Below, in pieces: positions 46,654-55,577 of a DNA stretch of 64,000 bases. Position 1 is the stretch's first letter. Every line of letters begins with the position of its first letter. The position numbers and the translations under genes were made by a program. Location of the stretch: NCBI GenBank assembly GCA_900143615.1, contig FREU01000003.1, positions 546,237 to 610,236 of the forward strand. The letters run 5' to 3'. The notes below the pieces were generated by a model. It did no database searches. It was not told the DNA's origin and was given only the letters and a program-made list of their open reading frames with translations. The stretch comes from Rhodobacteraceae bacterium Alg231-30 (GTDB taxonomy: Bacteria > Pseudomonadota > Alphaproteobacteria > Rhodobacterales > Rhodobacteraceae).

Positions 46654-47835
46654 ATGAACGGAGCGGATACCGCATGGATCATCGTGGCGACAGCCTTGGT
46701 CCTGTTCATGACATTGCCAGGGTTGGCGCTTTTTTACGGCGGCCTTGTTCGCGCACGTAACGTGCTCAGTGTCTTTATGCAGACCTATGCCATCGCTTGC
46801 TTGATGAGCATTCTATGGCTGGCGTTTGGCTATTCAATTGCCTTTGGGGATGGCGGCTCTGGCATCTGGGGTGGATTGGGCAAGATGTTCCTGATCGGCG
46901 TAACAGCCGACAGCCTCTCCGGTACCTTACCCGAGGTTCTCTTCTTTGCGTTCCAAATGACCTTTGCAATCATCACTCCGGCACTGATTGTGGGCGCATA
47001 TGTTGAGCGCATCGGGTTTGGCTTTGTCCTTCTGTTCTCCGGCCTCTGGATGCTTTTGTGTTACGCACCCGTTGTTCACTGGATTTGGGGCGGCGGCTTT
47101 ATGGCAGATGGCGGCATTTTTGGCGAAGTCGGCGTAAAAGATTTTGCTGGCGGCATCGTGGTACACGAAACTGCGGGCCTTGCGGCCTTGGTAATCGCCG
47201 TCATGCTGGGGGCGCGCAAACACCGCACCACGCCGCCTCATGCGCCTTGGATGGTGATGATCGGCGCGGCCATGCTCTGGGTTGGCTGGTTTGGCTTTAA
47301 CGGCGGCTCGCAGCTGGCCGCTGATGGTGGGGCCGCGATGGCTCTGACTGTCACCCATATTTCTGCCGCCACGGCTTCGCTGACATGGGCGCTTTGGGAA
47401 CGCGTCAAATATGGCAAAGCGTCTCTGGTTGGCCTGGTCACCGGTACAATCGCCGGTCTCGCCTCAATCACGCCGGCCTCTGGTTTTGTTGGCCCGATCG
47501 AGGCACTGATCATCGGTGCTGTCGCAGGTATCCTCTGTCAGGAAGCGGTTGGCCTGATCCGGAACAAAGCCCAGATTGACGACACTCTGGATGTGTTTGC
47601 GGTTCATGGCGTTGGCGGCATCTTTGGCACCATCATGATCGCAGTGTTTGGCGCTGGTGCATGGGCCGCCCAACTCGGCGCTTTGGCAATCGTTGGCGTT
47701 TTCACCGTGGTTATGACTTATGTTTTGGTCAAGCTGGTTGGGCTGGTCACGCCACTGCGTGTAGATGCCGAAACCGAAGTCAACGGACTGGATCTCGAAG
47801 TGCATGGCGAGCGCGCTTACGACATTGCGTCTTAA
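46654..47835 (+). CDS. amtB: Ammonium transporter AmtB
   Basis: Trimeric ammonium channel, 393 residues from ATG 46654, preceded by GGAAGGAACGGAA; the open frame from 46546 has no fitting start. About eleven helices. The pore twin histidines are visible: H171 (AGGIVVHETAG) and H318 (VFAVHGVGGIFG). There is no cleavable signal and no glnK (PII) gene next to it, whereas glnK-amtB is the common arrangement. It sits 2.4 kb from the ntrBC operon, so nitrogen control is likely but no site is proven. Confidence 0.95.
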   Translation: MNGADTAWIIVATALVLFMTLPGLALFYGGLVRARNVLSVFMQTYAIACLMSILWLAFGYSIAFGDGGSGIWGGLGKMFLIGVTADSLSGTLPEVLFFAFQMTFAIITPALIVGAYVERIGFGFVLLFSGLWMLLCYAPVVHWIWGGGFMADGGIFGEVGVKDFAGGIVVHETAGLAALVIAVMLGARKHRTTPPHAPWMVMIGAAMLWVGWFGFNGGSQLAADGGAAMALTVTHISAATASLTWALWERVKYGKASLVGLVTGTIAGLASITPASGFVGPIEALIIGAVAGILCQEAVGLIRNKAQIDDTLDVFAVHGVGGIFGTIMIAVFGAGAWAAQLGALAIVGVFTVVMTYVLVKLVGLVTPLRVDAETEVNGLDLEVHGERAYDIAS

Positions 47836-47851
47836 TTCAACTTAGTACACC

Positions 47852-47885
47852 GAATTCCGGCGGTGCCATGGGACCGCCGGAATTC
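47852..47885. terminator. Long hairpin between amtB and the RTX gene
   Basis: Perfect 13-bp stem (47852-47864 with 47873-47885) around an 8-base loop, running into the stop codon of the convergent RTX gene. There is no T-tract, but the stem is strong and symmetric for both strands. Confidence 0.65.
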
Positions 47886-49506
47886 ACCATCGGCTGTAGG
47901 GAACAAATACGTCGCCATCGATGTCGGACGAAGACACACCTGTAACACCTTGTAATTCGACCAACATCTGCCCTTGAAGCGACACTTGGGTGTTTCCGTC
48001 CACTTCAGTAAGATCAAACGGAATCTCATCCTCCAACCAAAACCCGACAAAATCATCTACGTGCACCGTGATATGTAGGTGATCGACACCAACTTCAAAG
48101 TCGGTCACCACAGCGTGTTCATTGGCTGCACCCACATTTGGCTCCCAATAGACCTCAAAGCTGTCTCGCCCACTCCCGCCGGTCATAACATCCTGTGCGT
48201 CTCCGCGGAGCACGTCGTTACCCGCCCCTCCGATTAAAGTATCAGCGGCACCGTCATCATAGCTGGTCGCATCTATCCATGGAAATCCGGAACCACCGCT
48301 TGGCGGCGACACAAAGAAAGACCGATTACCACCCAGCGTATCGTTGCCTTCACCACCATAGATGACATCTAAACCCACGCCTCCCATCAACGCATCGTTA
48401 CCATCAAGCCCATAGATGATATCTCCGCTGTCGGGCACATCAGTGCGTCCGCCAAAATAAGTATCGTCCCCGGCGCTGCCCAAAAAGGTGTCGCTCCCTT
48501 CGCCTCCTAACACCAGAATATGACTGGAAGCACCCGCAGCACGAAGATCAATTAAATCATCGCCTTGCTCAGCATAGATGTACGCGCTTGTGTCGGTGCT
48601 TGCGGTGATATGGTCCGATCCCGCACCTGAATTCACAACTGTGGCGCGTGCACCCAGAGTGATATCATCGTCGCCCACGCCGGTATCAACATGTGACAAA
48701 TCCGGATTTGGCGTCCGATATCGATCCGTGTCCTGAGCTTCGAACCCATATTCATTGCTCGCGAACTCATAGATCTCAGGCGGCGTAACCCCGTTTGCAG
48801 CGTCCGCGCTCATATCAACAGTGTCACTGCCGTCACCAAACAGGACATGCAGCGCAGTGTCTCCAGCCACGATAACGCTATTGTCCCCCTCAAGATCGTC
48901 CAAAGAAATTAGCTCAAGCCCAGCGTCTGCGACATACCCATCATCGCTTTGCGCACCAAAGGCCGCCCCGACAACCTCATAGCTCGCCAAAATTTCATCC
49001 TCGCCTAACGCGTTTGGATCATCGCCTGTGTTGGAAAAATTATAGGTAACAAAATGCACTTCCATCAAACCTTCCGGCACTTCTTGCAACCCTTCCAGCA
49101 CGACATCTCTGAACTGCCCGCCAAGCTGAACATCGCCATCGTCGGTCAGTGATAGATGAAAATTGGTTTGGGATAACAAATCGTAGTCAGAAGGCATCAA
49201 CACAGCGATGCGGTCATTTTCGACATCAACGCCACTGAGATCATAACTCGGCGTGCCGTCTTGTTCACTCACGGGTTCCAAGATTTCGTCGTTTAGAATG
49301 ATCGTCGGTTCCCTGCCCAATTCTTGATGGTCGTCAGCATCATAAATCAGGTCAGTAATATCTATATCATCAACGGCCTCATCAGAATTCGGCAAATTTG
49401 TTTCGTCTACATCTCCGTCATTATCATCGTCATTTTCAAGCTCATCATATACCAAATAGGCCGCACCAAATCCGGCAGCTATAAGAAAAGACATGAGAAA
49501 CGTCAT
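47884..49506 (-). CDS. RTX-type calcium-binding repeat protein with N-terminal anchor
   Basis: 540 residues from ATG 49506 (AGGGAT upstream; GTG at 49530 also open). An N-terminal hydrophobic helix (about 1-23) precedes a very acidic linker (ENDDDNDGDVDE). The middle region is Asp-rich beta-type sequence. From about residue 265 hemolysin-type repeats appear: GSGADH-like, GEGSDTFLG, GDDTYFGG, GLDGNDALMGG, GEGNDTLGG, GGAGNDVLRG, GGSGRDSFEV. Proteins with such repeats bind calcium and often leave through type I systems, but the N-terminal helix suggests membrane anchoring. No secretion genes are nearby. Function unknown. Confidence 0.82.
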   Translation of the reverse strand: MTFLMSFLIAAGFGAAYLVYDELENDDDNDGDVDETNLPNSDEAVDDIDITDLIYDADDHQELGREPTIILNDEILEPVSEQDGTPSYDLSGVDVENDRIAVLMPSDYDLLSQTNFHLSLTDDGDVQLGGQFRDVVLEGLQEVPEGLMEVHFVTYNFSNTGDDPNALGEDEILASYEVVGAAFGAQSDDGYVADAGLELISLDDLEGDNSVIVAGDTALHVLFGDGSDTVDMSADAANGVTPPEIYEFASNEYGFEAQDTDRYRTPNPDLSHVDTGVGDDDITLGARATVVNSGAGSDHITASTDTSAYIYAEQGDDLIDLRAAGASSHILVLGGEGSDTFLGSAGDDTYFGGRTDVPDSGDIIYGLDGNDALMGGVGLDVIYGGEGNDTLGGNRSFFVSPPSGGSGFPWIDATSYDDGAADTLIGGAGNDVLRGDAQDVMTGGSGRDSFEVYWEPNVGAANEHAVVTDFEVGVDHLHITVHVDDFVGFWLEDEIPFDLTEVDGNTQVSLQGQMLVELQGVTGVSSSDIDGDVFVPYSRW

Positions 49507-49625
49507 TACAAAAATCCCTAAAAGAAACACACACGAAAAATATACACGTTTAAGGTGTTTAAAATAGGGAAATTTGGACTTATGCCACGCGGCTCGCGAT
49601 GACCGCAGGCTTTAGCCCTGATCTA

Positions 49626-50069
49626 TCACCCGTAAAGTACTTTCGCGCGCGCCTCAAAAGCTGCAACAATCCGGTTCATGGCTTCGTTGAACACCAAGCC
49701 GATGGCTTTTTGCAAGATCACATTGCGAAACTCAAAGTCCACAAAGAACTTCACTTCGCACCCTCCGTCCGCGTCGGCAAAATCCCACGTGGATTTCAAA
49801 TACCGAAACGGGCCATCCAGGTATTCGGTGTCGACATGCAACCGCTTGGGGTAAAGTCCGACGCGACTGCCAAAACGTTCACGAAACACTTTGAACGAGA
49901 TCACCAGATCCGCGAGCATTTCCACGGAATCGCCTTTTGTTTCGGTCGAACGGATGCGCGCGGCGGCACACCACGGCAAGAATTGCGGGTAAGATGCCAC
50001 ATCTGCCACTAGATCATACATCTGTTGGGCGCTATAGGGCAGCGTTCGAGTTTCGGAATGCGTTGTCAT
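49626..50069 (-). CDS. Coq10/START-domain protein (RatA-like family)
   Basis: 147 residues of the polyketide-cyclase/START family to which Coq10 (ubiquinone-binding) and RatA belong: RTLPYSAQQMYDLVADVASYPQFLPWC at the N-terminus, then YLDGPFRYLKSTWDF, and the C-terminal helix GLVFNEAMNRIVAAFEARA. In alphaproteobacteria a ubiquinone-chaperone role is more likely than the ribosome-inhibition first proposed for E. coli RatA; not proven here. Divergent from hpt, 69 bases apart. Confidence 0.88.
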   Translation of the reverse strand: MTTHSETRTLPYSAQQMYDLVADVASYPQFLPWCAAARIRSTETKGDSVEMLADLVISFKVFRERFGSRVGLYPKRLHVDTEYLDGPFRYLKSTWDFADADGGCEVKFFVDFEFRNVILQKAIGLVFNEAMNRIVAAFEARAKVLYG

Positions 50070-50138
50070 GGGTCCCTGTTTTCACGTGACAGTGATGGCT
50101 CATTTCGTATGCTGAGCGCATAAAATCAAGAGGAAGTC

Positions 50139-50678
50139 ATGTCAAAGCGTCCATATGTCATCGATCAGATGATTTCCGCCAAATCCATCGCGGCTCGTAT
50201 TGAAGAGCTATGTAGCGAAATCTGCGCCGAATACAAAGACACCGACAAACTTGTTGTTGTCGGTCTTCTGCGCGGATCCTTTGTGTTTATCGCTGATCTG
50301 GTGCGTGAACTCGACTTGCCCGTTGAGGTCGATTTCCTCGAAGCGTCTTCTTATGGGAACACCATGGAAAGCTCGCGCGAAGTGCGCATTCTCAAGGATT
50401 TACGTGGCGAAATCGAAGGTCGTGATGTGTTGGTCGTGGAAGATATCGTCGACACCGGCCACACGCTTAGTCACGTGATGCACCTCCTGTCTGCGCGCAA
50501 CCCCGCCAAAATTAAAACCATCGCGTTGCTGGACAAGCCGTCGCGCCGCGAGGCCAACATCAAGGCAGATTGGATCGGGTTTTCCATTCCAGATGAATTT
50601 GTTGTCGGCTACGGCATCGATTACGCCCAAAGAAACCGGAACCTGCCTTATATCGGCAAGGTCCGCTTTACCGAGTGA
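50139..50678 (+). CDS. hpt: Hypoxanthine phosphoribosyltransferase
   Basis: Purine salvage enzyme turning hypoxanthine (and guanine) plus PRPP into IMP/GMP. 179 residues. PRPP-binding loop [12 protein letters not shown] (99-110), substrate region [10 protein letters not shown] (41-50), flexible-loop [10 protein letters not shown], and C-terminal [22 protein letters not shown]. Ribosome site AAGAGGAAGTC before ATG. The next small gene overlaps or directly follows. Confidence 0.95.
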   Translation: MSKRPYVIDQMISAKSIAARIEELCSEICAEYKDTDKLVVVGLLRGSFVFIADLVRELDLPVEVDFLEASSYGNTMESSREVRILKDLRGEIEGRDVLVVEDIVDTGHTLSHVMHLLSARNPAKIKTIALLDKPSRREANIKADWIGFSIPDEFVVGYGIDYAQRNRNLPYIGKVRFTE

Positions 50679-50698
50679 ACCTGCGCCACTTCTTTCGC

Positions 50699-50857
50699 AT
50701 GTCCAAATGGGCCAGAAACCCGCCGTCCGAGCGGCGGGTAAAGCTGGTGTTCGCAATTGTCGCCGTCTGCCTTGCGCTCGCGCTTGCTGAGTATTTATGG
50801 GGCTGGCCGGAATGGCTCACCCCGCATGGGGGCCCGAGAGGCCGAATCTTAGACTAA
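50699..50857 (+). CDS. Small single-helix membrane protein
   Basis: 52 residues from ATG 50699 (MSKWARNPPSERRVKL...). A basic N-terminus precedes one membrane helix (about 16-34), then a short WGWPEWLTPHG tail. A GTG at 50675 overlapping the hpt stop (GTGA) would add eight residues and allow coupled translation. No family is recognised; it is probably co-transcribed with hpt. Confidence 0.62.
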   Translation: MSKWARNPPSERRVKLVFAIVAVCLALALAEYLWGWPEWLTPHGGPRGRILD

Positions 50858-51298
50858 GGACACCGCGACTTGGCTTTGCGTCAGGTAGAACAGCCAATTT
50901 ATCATCGCTGACCGCCTTGGACTGTATTCAAATGTGCACGCGGGCGCATTCTTGCGCATTCCGACCGATATGCCCGCCAAAATTGGGCAGAATGCCGCAT
51001 ATGGCAAAACGTGAAATGAGCACTTCACGTCCAATGGGTTCATCGGACACTCTTTGCGCTATTCGCCCCAATAAAACCAAGGGCCAATTATGCGCATTGG
51101 AATGATTTTAACTCTATATCACAATTACTTAAGTGTCATTTTTCCGCTCATCCAATATCTCCAAAACCGCCAATTTTGATCATTTCCCCGCTCTTCACGA
51201 TGAAGGGTTTCGTAAACACCAATACAATTTTACGCATGCCATTTGGAGTTCGCCTCCTCCCTCCTAAAGAGCGGTCTCAACCTTTCTCGGAGACCGCC
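50858..51298. other. Gene-free interval before the first cytochrome c' gene
   Basis: No credible gene; short frames here lack ribosome sites. The second half is rich in A/T and must hold the cytochrome c' promoter. I looked for an FNR-type TTGAT-N4-ATCAA site and found none. Confidence 0.6.
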
Positions 51299-51763
51299 AT
51301 GAAAACTGTACACAAAATCACCGCCGCCGCTATCAGCGCCTCACTCCTTGCCGGAGCGGCTTTTGCCGATGGTGACTTTGATCGCCAGATCAAAGTTCGT
51401 AAGGCACATAATACTTTGTTTAGCGCGGCCACCGGCCCGCTGAACGCCATGGTCAAAGAAGAAATGCCTTATAACGCCGAAGTTGCACAACGTTCTGCCG
51501 ACAACCTCTTGGTACTGACCCAGTTTGACCAAACAGGTTTGTGGCCAGAAGGCTCGGACAACACACAAAATGAAACCAAGTCTCTTCCGGCAATCTGGGA
51601 GGATTTTGCGGACTTCGAAGATAAATACACTGCGCTCGCAACAGCTGCTGTTGATTTACAAACGGTCGCAGGAACCGATCTCGCAACCATGAGCACGGCG
51701 ATGGAGACTGTAGGTGGCACATGTGGTGCATGTCACAAGAGCTACCGCTACTCTGACAAATAA
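51299..51763 (+). CDS. Cytochrome c' (first of tandem pair)
   Basis: Periplasmic four-helix-bundle heme protein, 154 residues from ATG 51299. Signal peptide cleaved after AAFA (residue 23). The single heme motif CGACH (142-146) is close to the C-terminus, as in class II cytochromes c, with the usual following basic residues (KSYR). Relatives bind NO and CO and protect against nitrosative stress. A sequence like WEDFADFEDK marks helix C. It is paralogous to the gene at 52374, with equal length and motif position. Terminator follows. Confidence 0.92.
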   Translation: MKTVHKITAAAISASLLAGAAFADGDFDRQIKVRKAHNTLFSAATGPLNAMVKEEMPYNAEVAQRSADNLLVLTQFDQTGLWPEGSDNTQNETKSLPAIWEDFADFEDKYTALATAAVDLQTVAGTDLATMSTAMETVGGTCGACHKSYRYSDK

Positions 51764-52373
51764 CTCACTCATATGAACGAGCGGTGGCCGACGGACCCGA
51801 TCTGTCGGCCATTTTTGTATGTGACCAAGCCAGTTTCAGAGAGTGCATTGATTCCTTATGGGTGACAGTCACCATAGGATTCCTCGCTCTTTTGCCGAAT
51901 TTTTGGAGTTTTCACAGGATTGTTATCACTGAAAAGTCCGCGCGATTTTCCGCCAATACAGCCTGAAACCCTCCTTTCCCTCCTCGTTTTGTTTCAGCCA
52001 CGCCGCGTAAAATGGGATTGGCTCAGGCATCCCAAAACCAAAAACCCCTAACCTTTAATGCATATTAACTGCATGTTTTAAATGTGATTTTTCCTAAAAT
52101 AAACAGCCAATCACGAGCTCACTGGGCACATCACCTCGCACCACGGCTGTACCTTATGGCGCCCCGATTACCTCAAAGACCTCTCGGCAAATTTTCACAT
52201 TTTCCCAATGCAACAAAAATTTTTGTGAGGGATCTTTCAACTGTGCAGCAATGGAAAGCCCACCTGCATATTTGCAGAATTTCATTTGCCACTCGATGAT
52301 TTAGGCTAACAAAAGAAACTGTGACCAATAGACGCGCTCATCTGCGCAACACCCAACCAACTCGGAGCATGCC
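51764..52373. other. Gene-free interval between the two cytochrome c' genes
   Basis: About 600 bases with no credible gene. It opens with the terminator of the first cytochrome gene, then is A/T-rich. A direct/inverted ATGCA-TGCAT element lies near 52058-52076. The promoter of the second gene must be here; separate promoters suggest the paralogues are regulated independently. Confidence 0.6.
51785..51817 (+). terminator. Intrinsic terminator after first cytochrome c' gene
   Basis: Stem TGGCCGAC (51785-51792) with GTCGGCCA (51804-51811), then TTTTTG. It starts 22 bases after the stop codon. Confidence 0.88.
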
Positions 52374-52838
52374 ATGAAACGCACCTTAACAATCGCCGCC
52401 ACAGCGCTCGGCCTGACACTCACATCCGCAGCAGCTTTTGCCGATGGCCACATCGATAAAGCAATCGGTGCTCGTCAGGCTCAAATGAAGCTCTATTCAT
52501 TTAACCTCGGCCCACTGGGTGGAATGGCCAAAGGCGAAATCGAATATGATGCTGCCGTTGCTTCCGCCGCCGCCAACAACCTTGTCACTTTGACCCAGAT
52601 CGATCAGTCGGCCATGTGGCCAATGGGATCTGACAATTCTTACGAAGGCTCCAAAGCCCTCCCAGCTATGTGGGAAAACTTCCCGGACGTGATGGAAAAA
52701 GGCAAAGCTCTTTCCGAAGCCGCCATTGCAATGCAAGCAGTTGCTGGAACAGATCTCGCCAGCCTGCGTGGCGCTATGGGTGACCTCGGCGGCGCATGCG
52801 GCGCATGCCATGAGCTATATCGCGAACCCAAGGACTAA
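52374..52838 (+). CDS. Cytochrome c' (second of tandem pair)
   Basis: 154 residues, the same length as the gene at 51299. Signal peptide cleaved after AAFA (residue 23), heme motif CGACH at 142-146. About half of residues look shared with the first copy (LTQ.DQ, W..GSDN, LPA.WE.F, VAGTDLA, GG.CGACH..YR), so this is an old duplication. Ribosome site CGGAGC upstream. The diheme cytochrome gene follows 87 bases later, separated by a GC-rich stem-loop, and may share the transcript. Confidence 0.92.
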   Translation: MKRTLTIAATALGLTLTSAAAFADGHIDKAIGARQAQMKLYSFNLGPLGGMAKGEIEYDAAVASAAANNLVTLTQIDQSAMWPMGSDNSYEGSKALPAMWENFPDVMEKGKALSEAAIAMQAVAGTDLASLRGAMGDLGGACGACHELYREPKD

Positions 52839-52866
52839 CGGTCGGCCTCATCCACCAACAACTTTT

Positions 52867-52891
52867 GCGCCGGCAGCCTTGTTGCCGGCGC
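52867..52891 (+). other. Stem-loop between cytochrome genes
   Basis: Perfect 9-bp stem GCGCCGGCA/TGCCGGCGC with a 7-base loop and no T-tract. It could attenuate or set an mRNA 3' end between the cytochrome c' and diheme cytochrome genes. Confidence 0.55.
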
Positions 52892-52925
52892 CTCCCATAC
52901 TCTGGCCCCTTTCTGGAACAGTCTT

Positions 52926-53819
52926 ATGCGCCGCCTTCTCACCAATGTTGTATTTTTTGGCCTGATTGGCCTTGCTGCGTTCTGGTTTACCACCCGCCCC
53001 AAAACTCTGGCCGACAATGCACTGGACGGCCTCACCGCGGACGCCTCGCGCGGCGAAATGGTATTCCACGCCACCGGCTGTGCCTCATGCCACACCGACC
53101 CGAATGCACATCCCGAAGAGGGTGAGCTGCCTGTGCTTGCTGGTGGTCAAAAATTCCCGTCAGACTTCGGCACATTCCTTGCCCCCAATATCTCGCCCGA
53201 TCCCACCCACGGCATCGGGGACTGGAGCACGCTTGATCTTGCCAATGCTATGAAACACGGCACATCTCCTGAAGGGCAGCATTACTATCCCGCCTTCCCC
53301 TACACGTCTTACAACAAGGCCACACTGCAAGATATCGTCGACCTCAAAGCTTATCTGGACACTCTTCCAGCGTCTCAAGCCGCTAGTCTGCCACATGAAG
53401 TGGGTTTTCCATTTAACATCCGCCTCTCACTTGGGGGCTGGAAGTTCCTATTTGATGACGACAGCTGGGTCGCTGATGCAACCACACCCCAAGAAGAACG
53501 CGGACGTTACCTTGTCGAAGCTTTGGGCCACTGCGCCGAATGCCACACACCCCGCAATGCGATTGGAGGTCTGGACAGAGACAATTGGTTGGCTGGTGCC
53601 CCTGACGCCTCTGGCAGCGGAAATATCCCCGCAATCAACCCCGAGCGTCTGACATGGTCCGAAGGGGATCTGAATTTCTACTTCGAAACGGGTTTCACAC
53701 CCGACTACGATAGCGCCGGTGGTCACATGTCACATGTGATCAAGAACTTGGCGCAATTGCCCCCTGAGGATCGCGCCGCCATCACTGCGTACCTCAAAGC
53801 ATTGCCAACAGGCAGCTGA
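52926..53819 (+). CDS. Membrane-anchored diheme cytochrome c
   Basis: 297 residues with an N-terminal hydrophobic anchor (about 5-22) and two class I cytochrome c domains: CASCH at 52-56 and CAECH at 203-207, each followed by Met-containing regions that could give the sixth ligand (e.g. GGHMSH). The type resembles the cytochrome subunits of periplasmic dehydrogenases or terminal electron-transfer partners. No dehydrogenase is adjacent; the neighbour is cytochrome c', so it may reduce or re-oxidise that protein (inference). Confidence 0.9.
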   Translation: MRRLLTNVVFFGLIGLAAFWFTTRPKTLADNALDGLTADASRGEMVFHATGCASCHTDPNAHPEEGELPVLAGGQKFPSDFGTFLAPNISPDPTHGIGDWSTLDLANAMKHGTSPEGQHYYPAFPYTSYNKATLQDIVDLKAYLDTLPASQAASLPHEVGFPFNIRLSLGGWKFLFDDDSWVADATTPQEERGRYLVEALGHCAECHTPRNAIGGLDRDNWLAGAPDASGSGNIPAINPERLTWSEGDLNFYFETGFTPDYDSAGGHMSHVIKNLAQLPPEDRAAITAYLKALPTGS

Positions 53820-53913
53820 TACAAGCGATTTTCAGCCGGCGGATTTGGGGGTTCGCCGGTTGGACATTATGTCACAGGCCTACAATACTGAAACAACTTC
53901 AGGAGGCCTGATC

Positions 53914-54303
53914 ATGCATCGCCGCCAGTTCGTTACATCTCTTTTCGCCGCCGTATCCACAGTGGCCATCACAGGCAGCGCCGCCATGGCAGCGCCAGGG
54001 CATCATAAACCCCAAAAGCCGTCGCAGCTGCCGCACAAATCCTCAAAACCTGCCAAAAAACCATCGCGGCCCTCTCAAAAACCGCCCCGTGGAATGCCTC
54101 CTGGACATGCCAAGCGCTATCGCCGCGGTGAACGTGTGCCACGTGGAGGGTATGTCCATATTTCCGATCTGCGCCGCTGGAAAATGGGAAAACCTCCCAA
54201 AGGACAAAAATACGTCCGCGTGGGCGATCAGGTCCTGCGCGTCATGATTGACACATTAGCCGTGGTTGCCGTCGTGGGATTGGTCAGCCAGCTTTACGGC
54301 TAA
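53914..54303 (+). CDS. RcnB-family periplasmic protein
   Basis: 129 residues from ATG 53914 with an exceptional ribosome site (AGGAGG, 8 bases upstream). Signal peptide cleaved after AAMA. The first third of the mature protein is a Lys/Pro/Ser-rich low-complexity stretch; then PPGHAKRYRRGERVPRG and a C-terminal Leu/Val-rich segment as in RcnB proteins, which take part in nickel/cobalt homeostasis in E. coli. The metal role is not shown here. Single gene. Confidence 0.8.
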   Translation: MHRRQFVTSLFAAVSTVAITGSAAMAAPGHHKPQKPSQLPHKSSKPAKKPSRPSQKPPRGMPPGHAKRYRRGERVPRGGYVHISDLRRWKMGKPPKGQKYVRVGDQVLRVMIDTLAVVAVVGLVSQLYG

Positions 54304-54326
54304 AGTTCGCCCTCTGACTAAGAAAA

Positions 54327-54348
54327 AGGGGATGCGCTAGCATCCCCT
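54327..54348 (-). terminator. Intrinsic terminator of lipA (minus strand)
   Basis: Stem AGGGGATGC/GCATCCCCT (9 bp) with 4-base loop. Read on the minus strand it is followed by TTTTTCTT, so it ends the lipA transcript; it may also serve the RcnB-like gene on the plus strand. Confidence 0.85.
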
Positions 54349-54372
54349 AAATACGTCACGATTTTGGACGAT

Positions 54373-55368
54373 CTATTGCTTTGCCAGCAATGTCGCGCGT
54401 GCCTCGCGTAGACGGGCAAAATCATCCCCCGCATGATAAGATGACCGCGTCAGCGGCGTGGCAGAGACCATTAGAAAGCCTTTGCCAAAGGCAGCAGTTT
54501 CATACCCCTTGAACTCTTCGGGCGTCACAAAACGGTCTACAGCGTGGTGTTTAGGGGTTGGTTGCAGATACTGACCGATGGTTAGAAAATCGATGTCCGC
54601 AGCGCGCATGTCTTCCATCACCTGATGCACCGACTGACGATCTTCTCCTAGACCAACCATGATACCTGATTTGGTAAAGATCGACGGGTCCATCTCTTTG
54701 ACCCGCTGCAACAGCCGCAAGCTGTGGAAATACCGCGCACCGGGTCGCACTGTTGGATATAATCCCGGAACCGTTTCCAGGTTGTGGTTAAAGACGTCAG
54801 GCTTGGCCTCAACGACAATTTCCAGCACCTCGGGCGCACATTTCAGGAAATCAGGTGTCAAAATCTCGATAGTGGTGCTGGGCGAGCGATGCCGCACAGC
54901 GCGGATTGTCTGGGCAAAATGCTCGGCCCCACCATCCTCTAGATCATCGCGATCCACCGAGGTAATCACCACATGCTTCAGGCCTAGCTTTTTCACCGCA
55001 TCTGCCACACGGCCTGGCTCAAACGCATCTAACGTGTCCGGTTTACCCGTTGCAATATTGCAGAATGTACAACCGCGCGTACATATTTCCCCCATGATCA
55101 TCATGGTGGCGTGCCCTTGGCTCCAACATTCGCCGGCGTTTGGGCAACCTGCTTCTTCACAAACCGTCACCAGCTTGTTGTCACGCATGATCTTGCGCGT
55201 TGCATTATACCCTTCGCCCGTCGGCGCCTTAACCCTGATCCAACTTGGCTTGCGCGGCTGCGCATTGTCTGGACGGTGGGCTTTTTCAGGATGGCGTTGT
55301 TCGGGGATTTTAAGATCACGCAAGGCAGAGTTCCCTAAGGTAACAGCAAGTTTTGAGGCTTCTACCAT
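54373..55368 (-). CDS. lipA: Lipoyl synthase LipA
   Basis: Radical SAM enzyme inserting two sulfurs into protein-bound octanoyl chains to make lipoate for 2-oxoacid dehydrogenases and the glycine cleavage system. 331 residues from ATG 55368. Auxiliary cluster cysteines C70, C75, C81 ([12 protein letters not shown]) and radical SAM cluster C96, C100, C103 (CTRGCTFC). Later motifs: [29 protein letters not shown], and the C-terminal RSSYHAG. Single gene, with its own terminator. Confidence 0.97.
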   Translation of the reverse strand: MVEASKLAVTLGNSALRDLKIPEQRHPEKAHRPDNAQPRKPSWIRVKAPTGEGYNATRKIMRDNKLVTVCEEAGCPNAGECWSQGHATMMIMGEICTRGCTFCNIATGKPDTLDAFEPGRVADAVKKLGLKHVVITSVDRDDLEDGGAEHFAQTIRAVRHRSPSTTIEILTPDFLKCAPEVLEIVVEAKPDVFNHNLETVPGLYPTVRPGARYFHSLRLLQRVKEMDPSIFTKSGIMVGLGEDRQSVHQVMEDMRAADIDFLTIGQYLQPTPKHHAVDRFVTPEEFKGYETAAFGKGFLMVSATPLTRSSYHAGDDFARLREARATLLAKQ

Positions 55369-55577
55369 ATCCACTTTACGAAGGAAGAGCCAGACACGCA
55401 TGCCCGCCATGCAATGCTGCTCGCACACAGGCGCAATTCAAGCAGTTTTATGCTCATAGGACGGCCAAACATACCACAATATTTTGGGGTAAAAAGAATT
55501 TCAGAACACCAGTTGAACACGATTTAGAATTGTTTTAGGTGCGCCTTAAAGACACCAAAACAAACAAGGAAATCTCC

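Noticed and set aside
51784..52299. Short open frames (60 and 71 codons) between the two cytochrome c' genes
   Set aside because: One overlaps the terminator hairpin and neither has a ribosome site or protein-like composition.
54659..55459. 266-codon open frame antisense to lipA
   Set aside because: Shadow of lipA; the predicted protein has no coherent domain.
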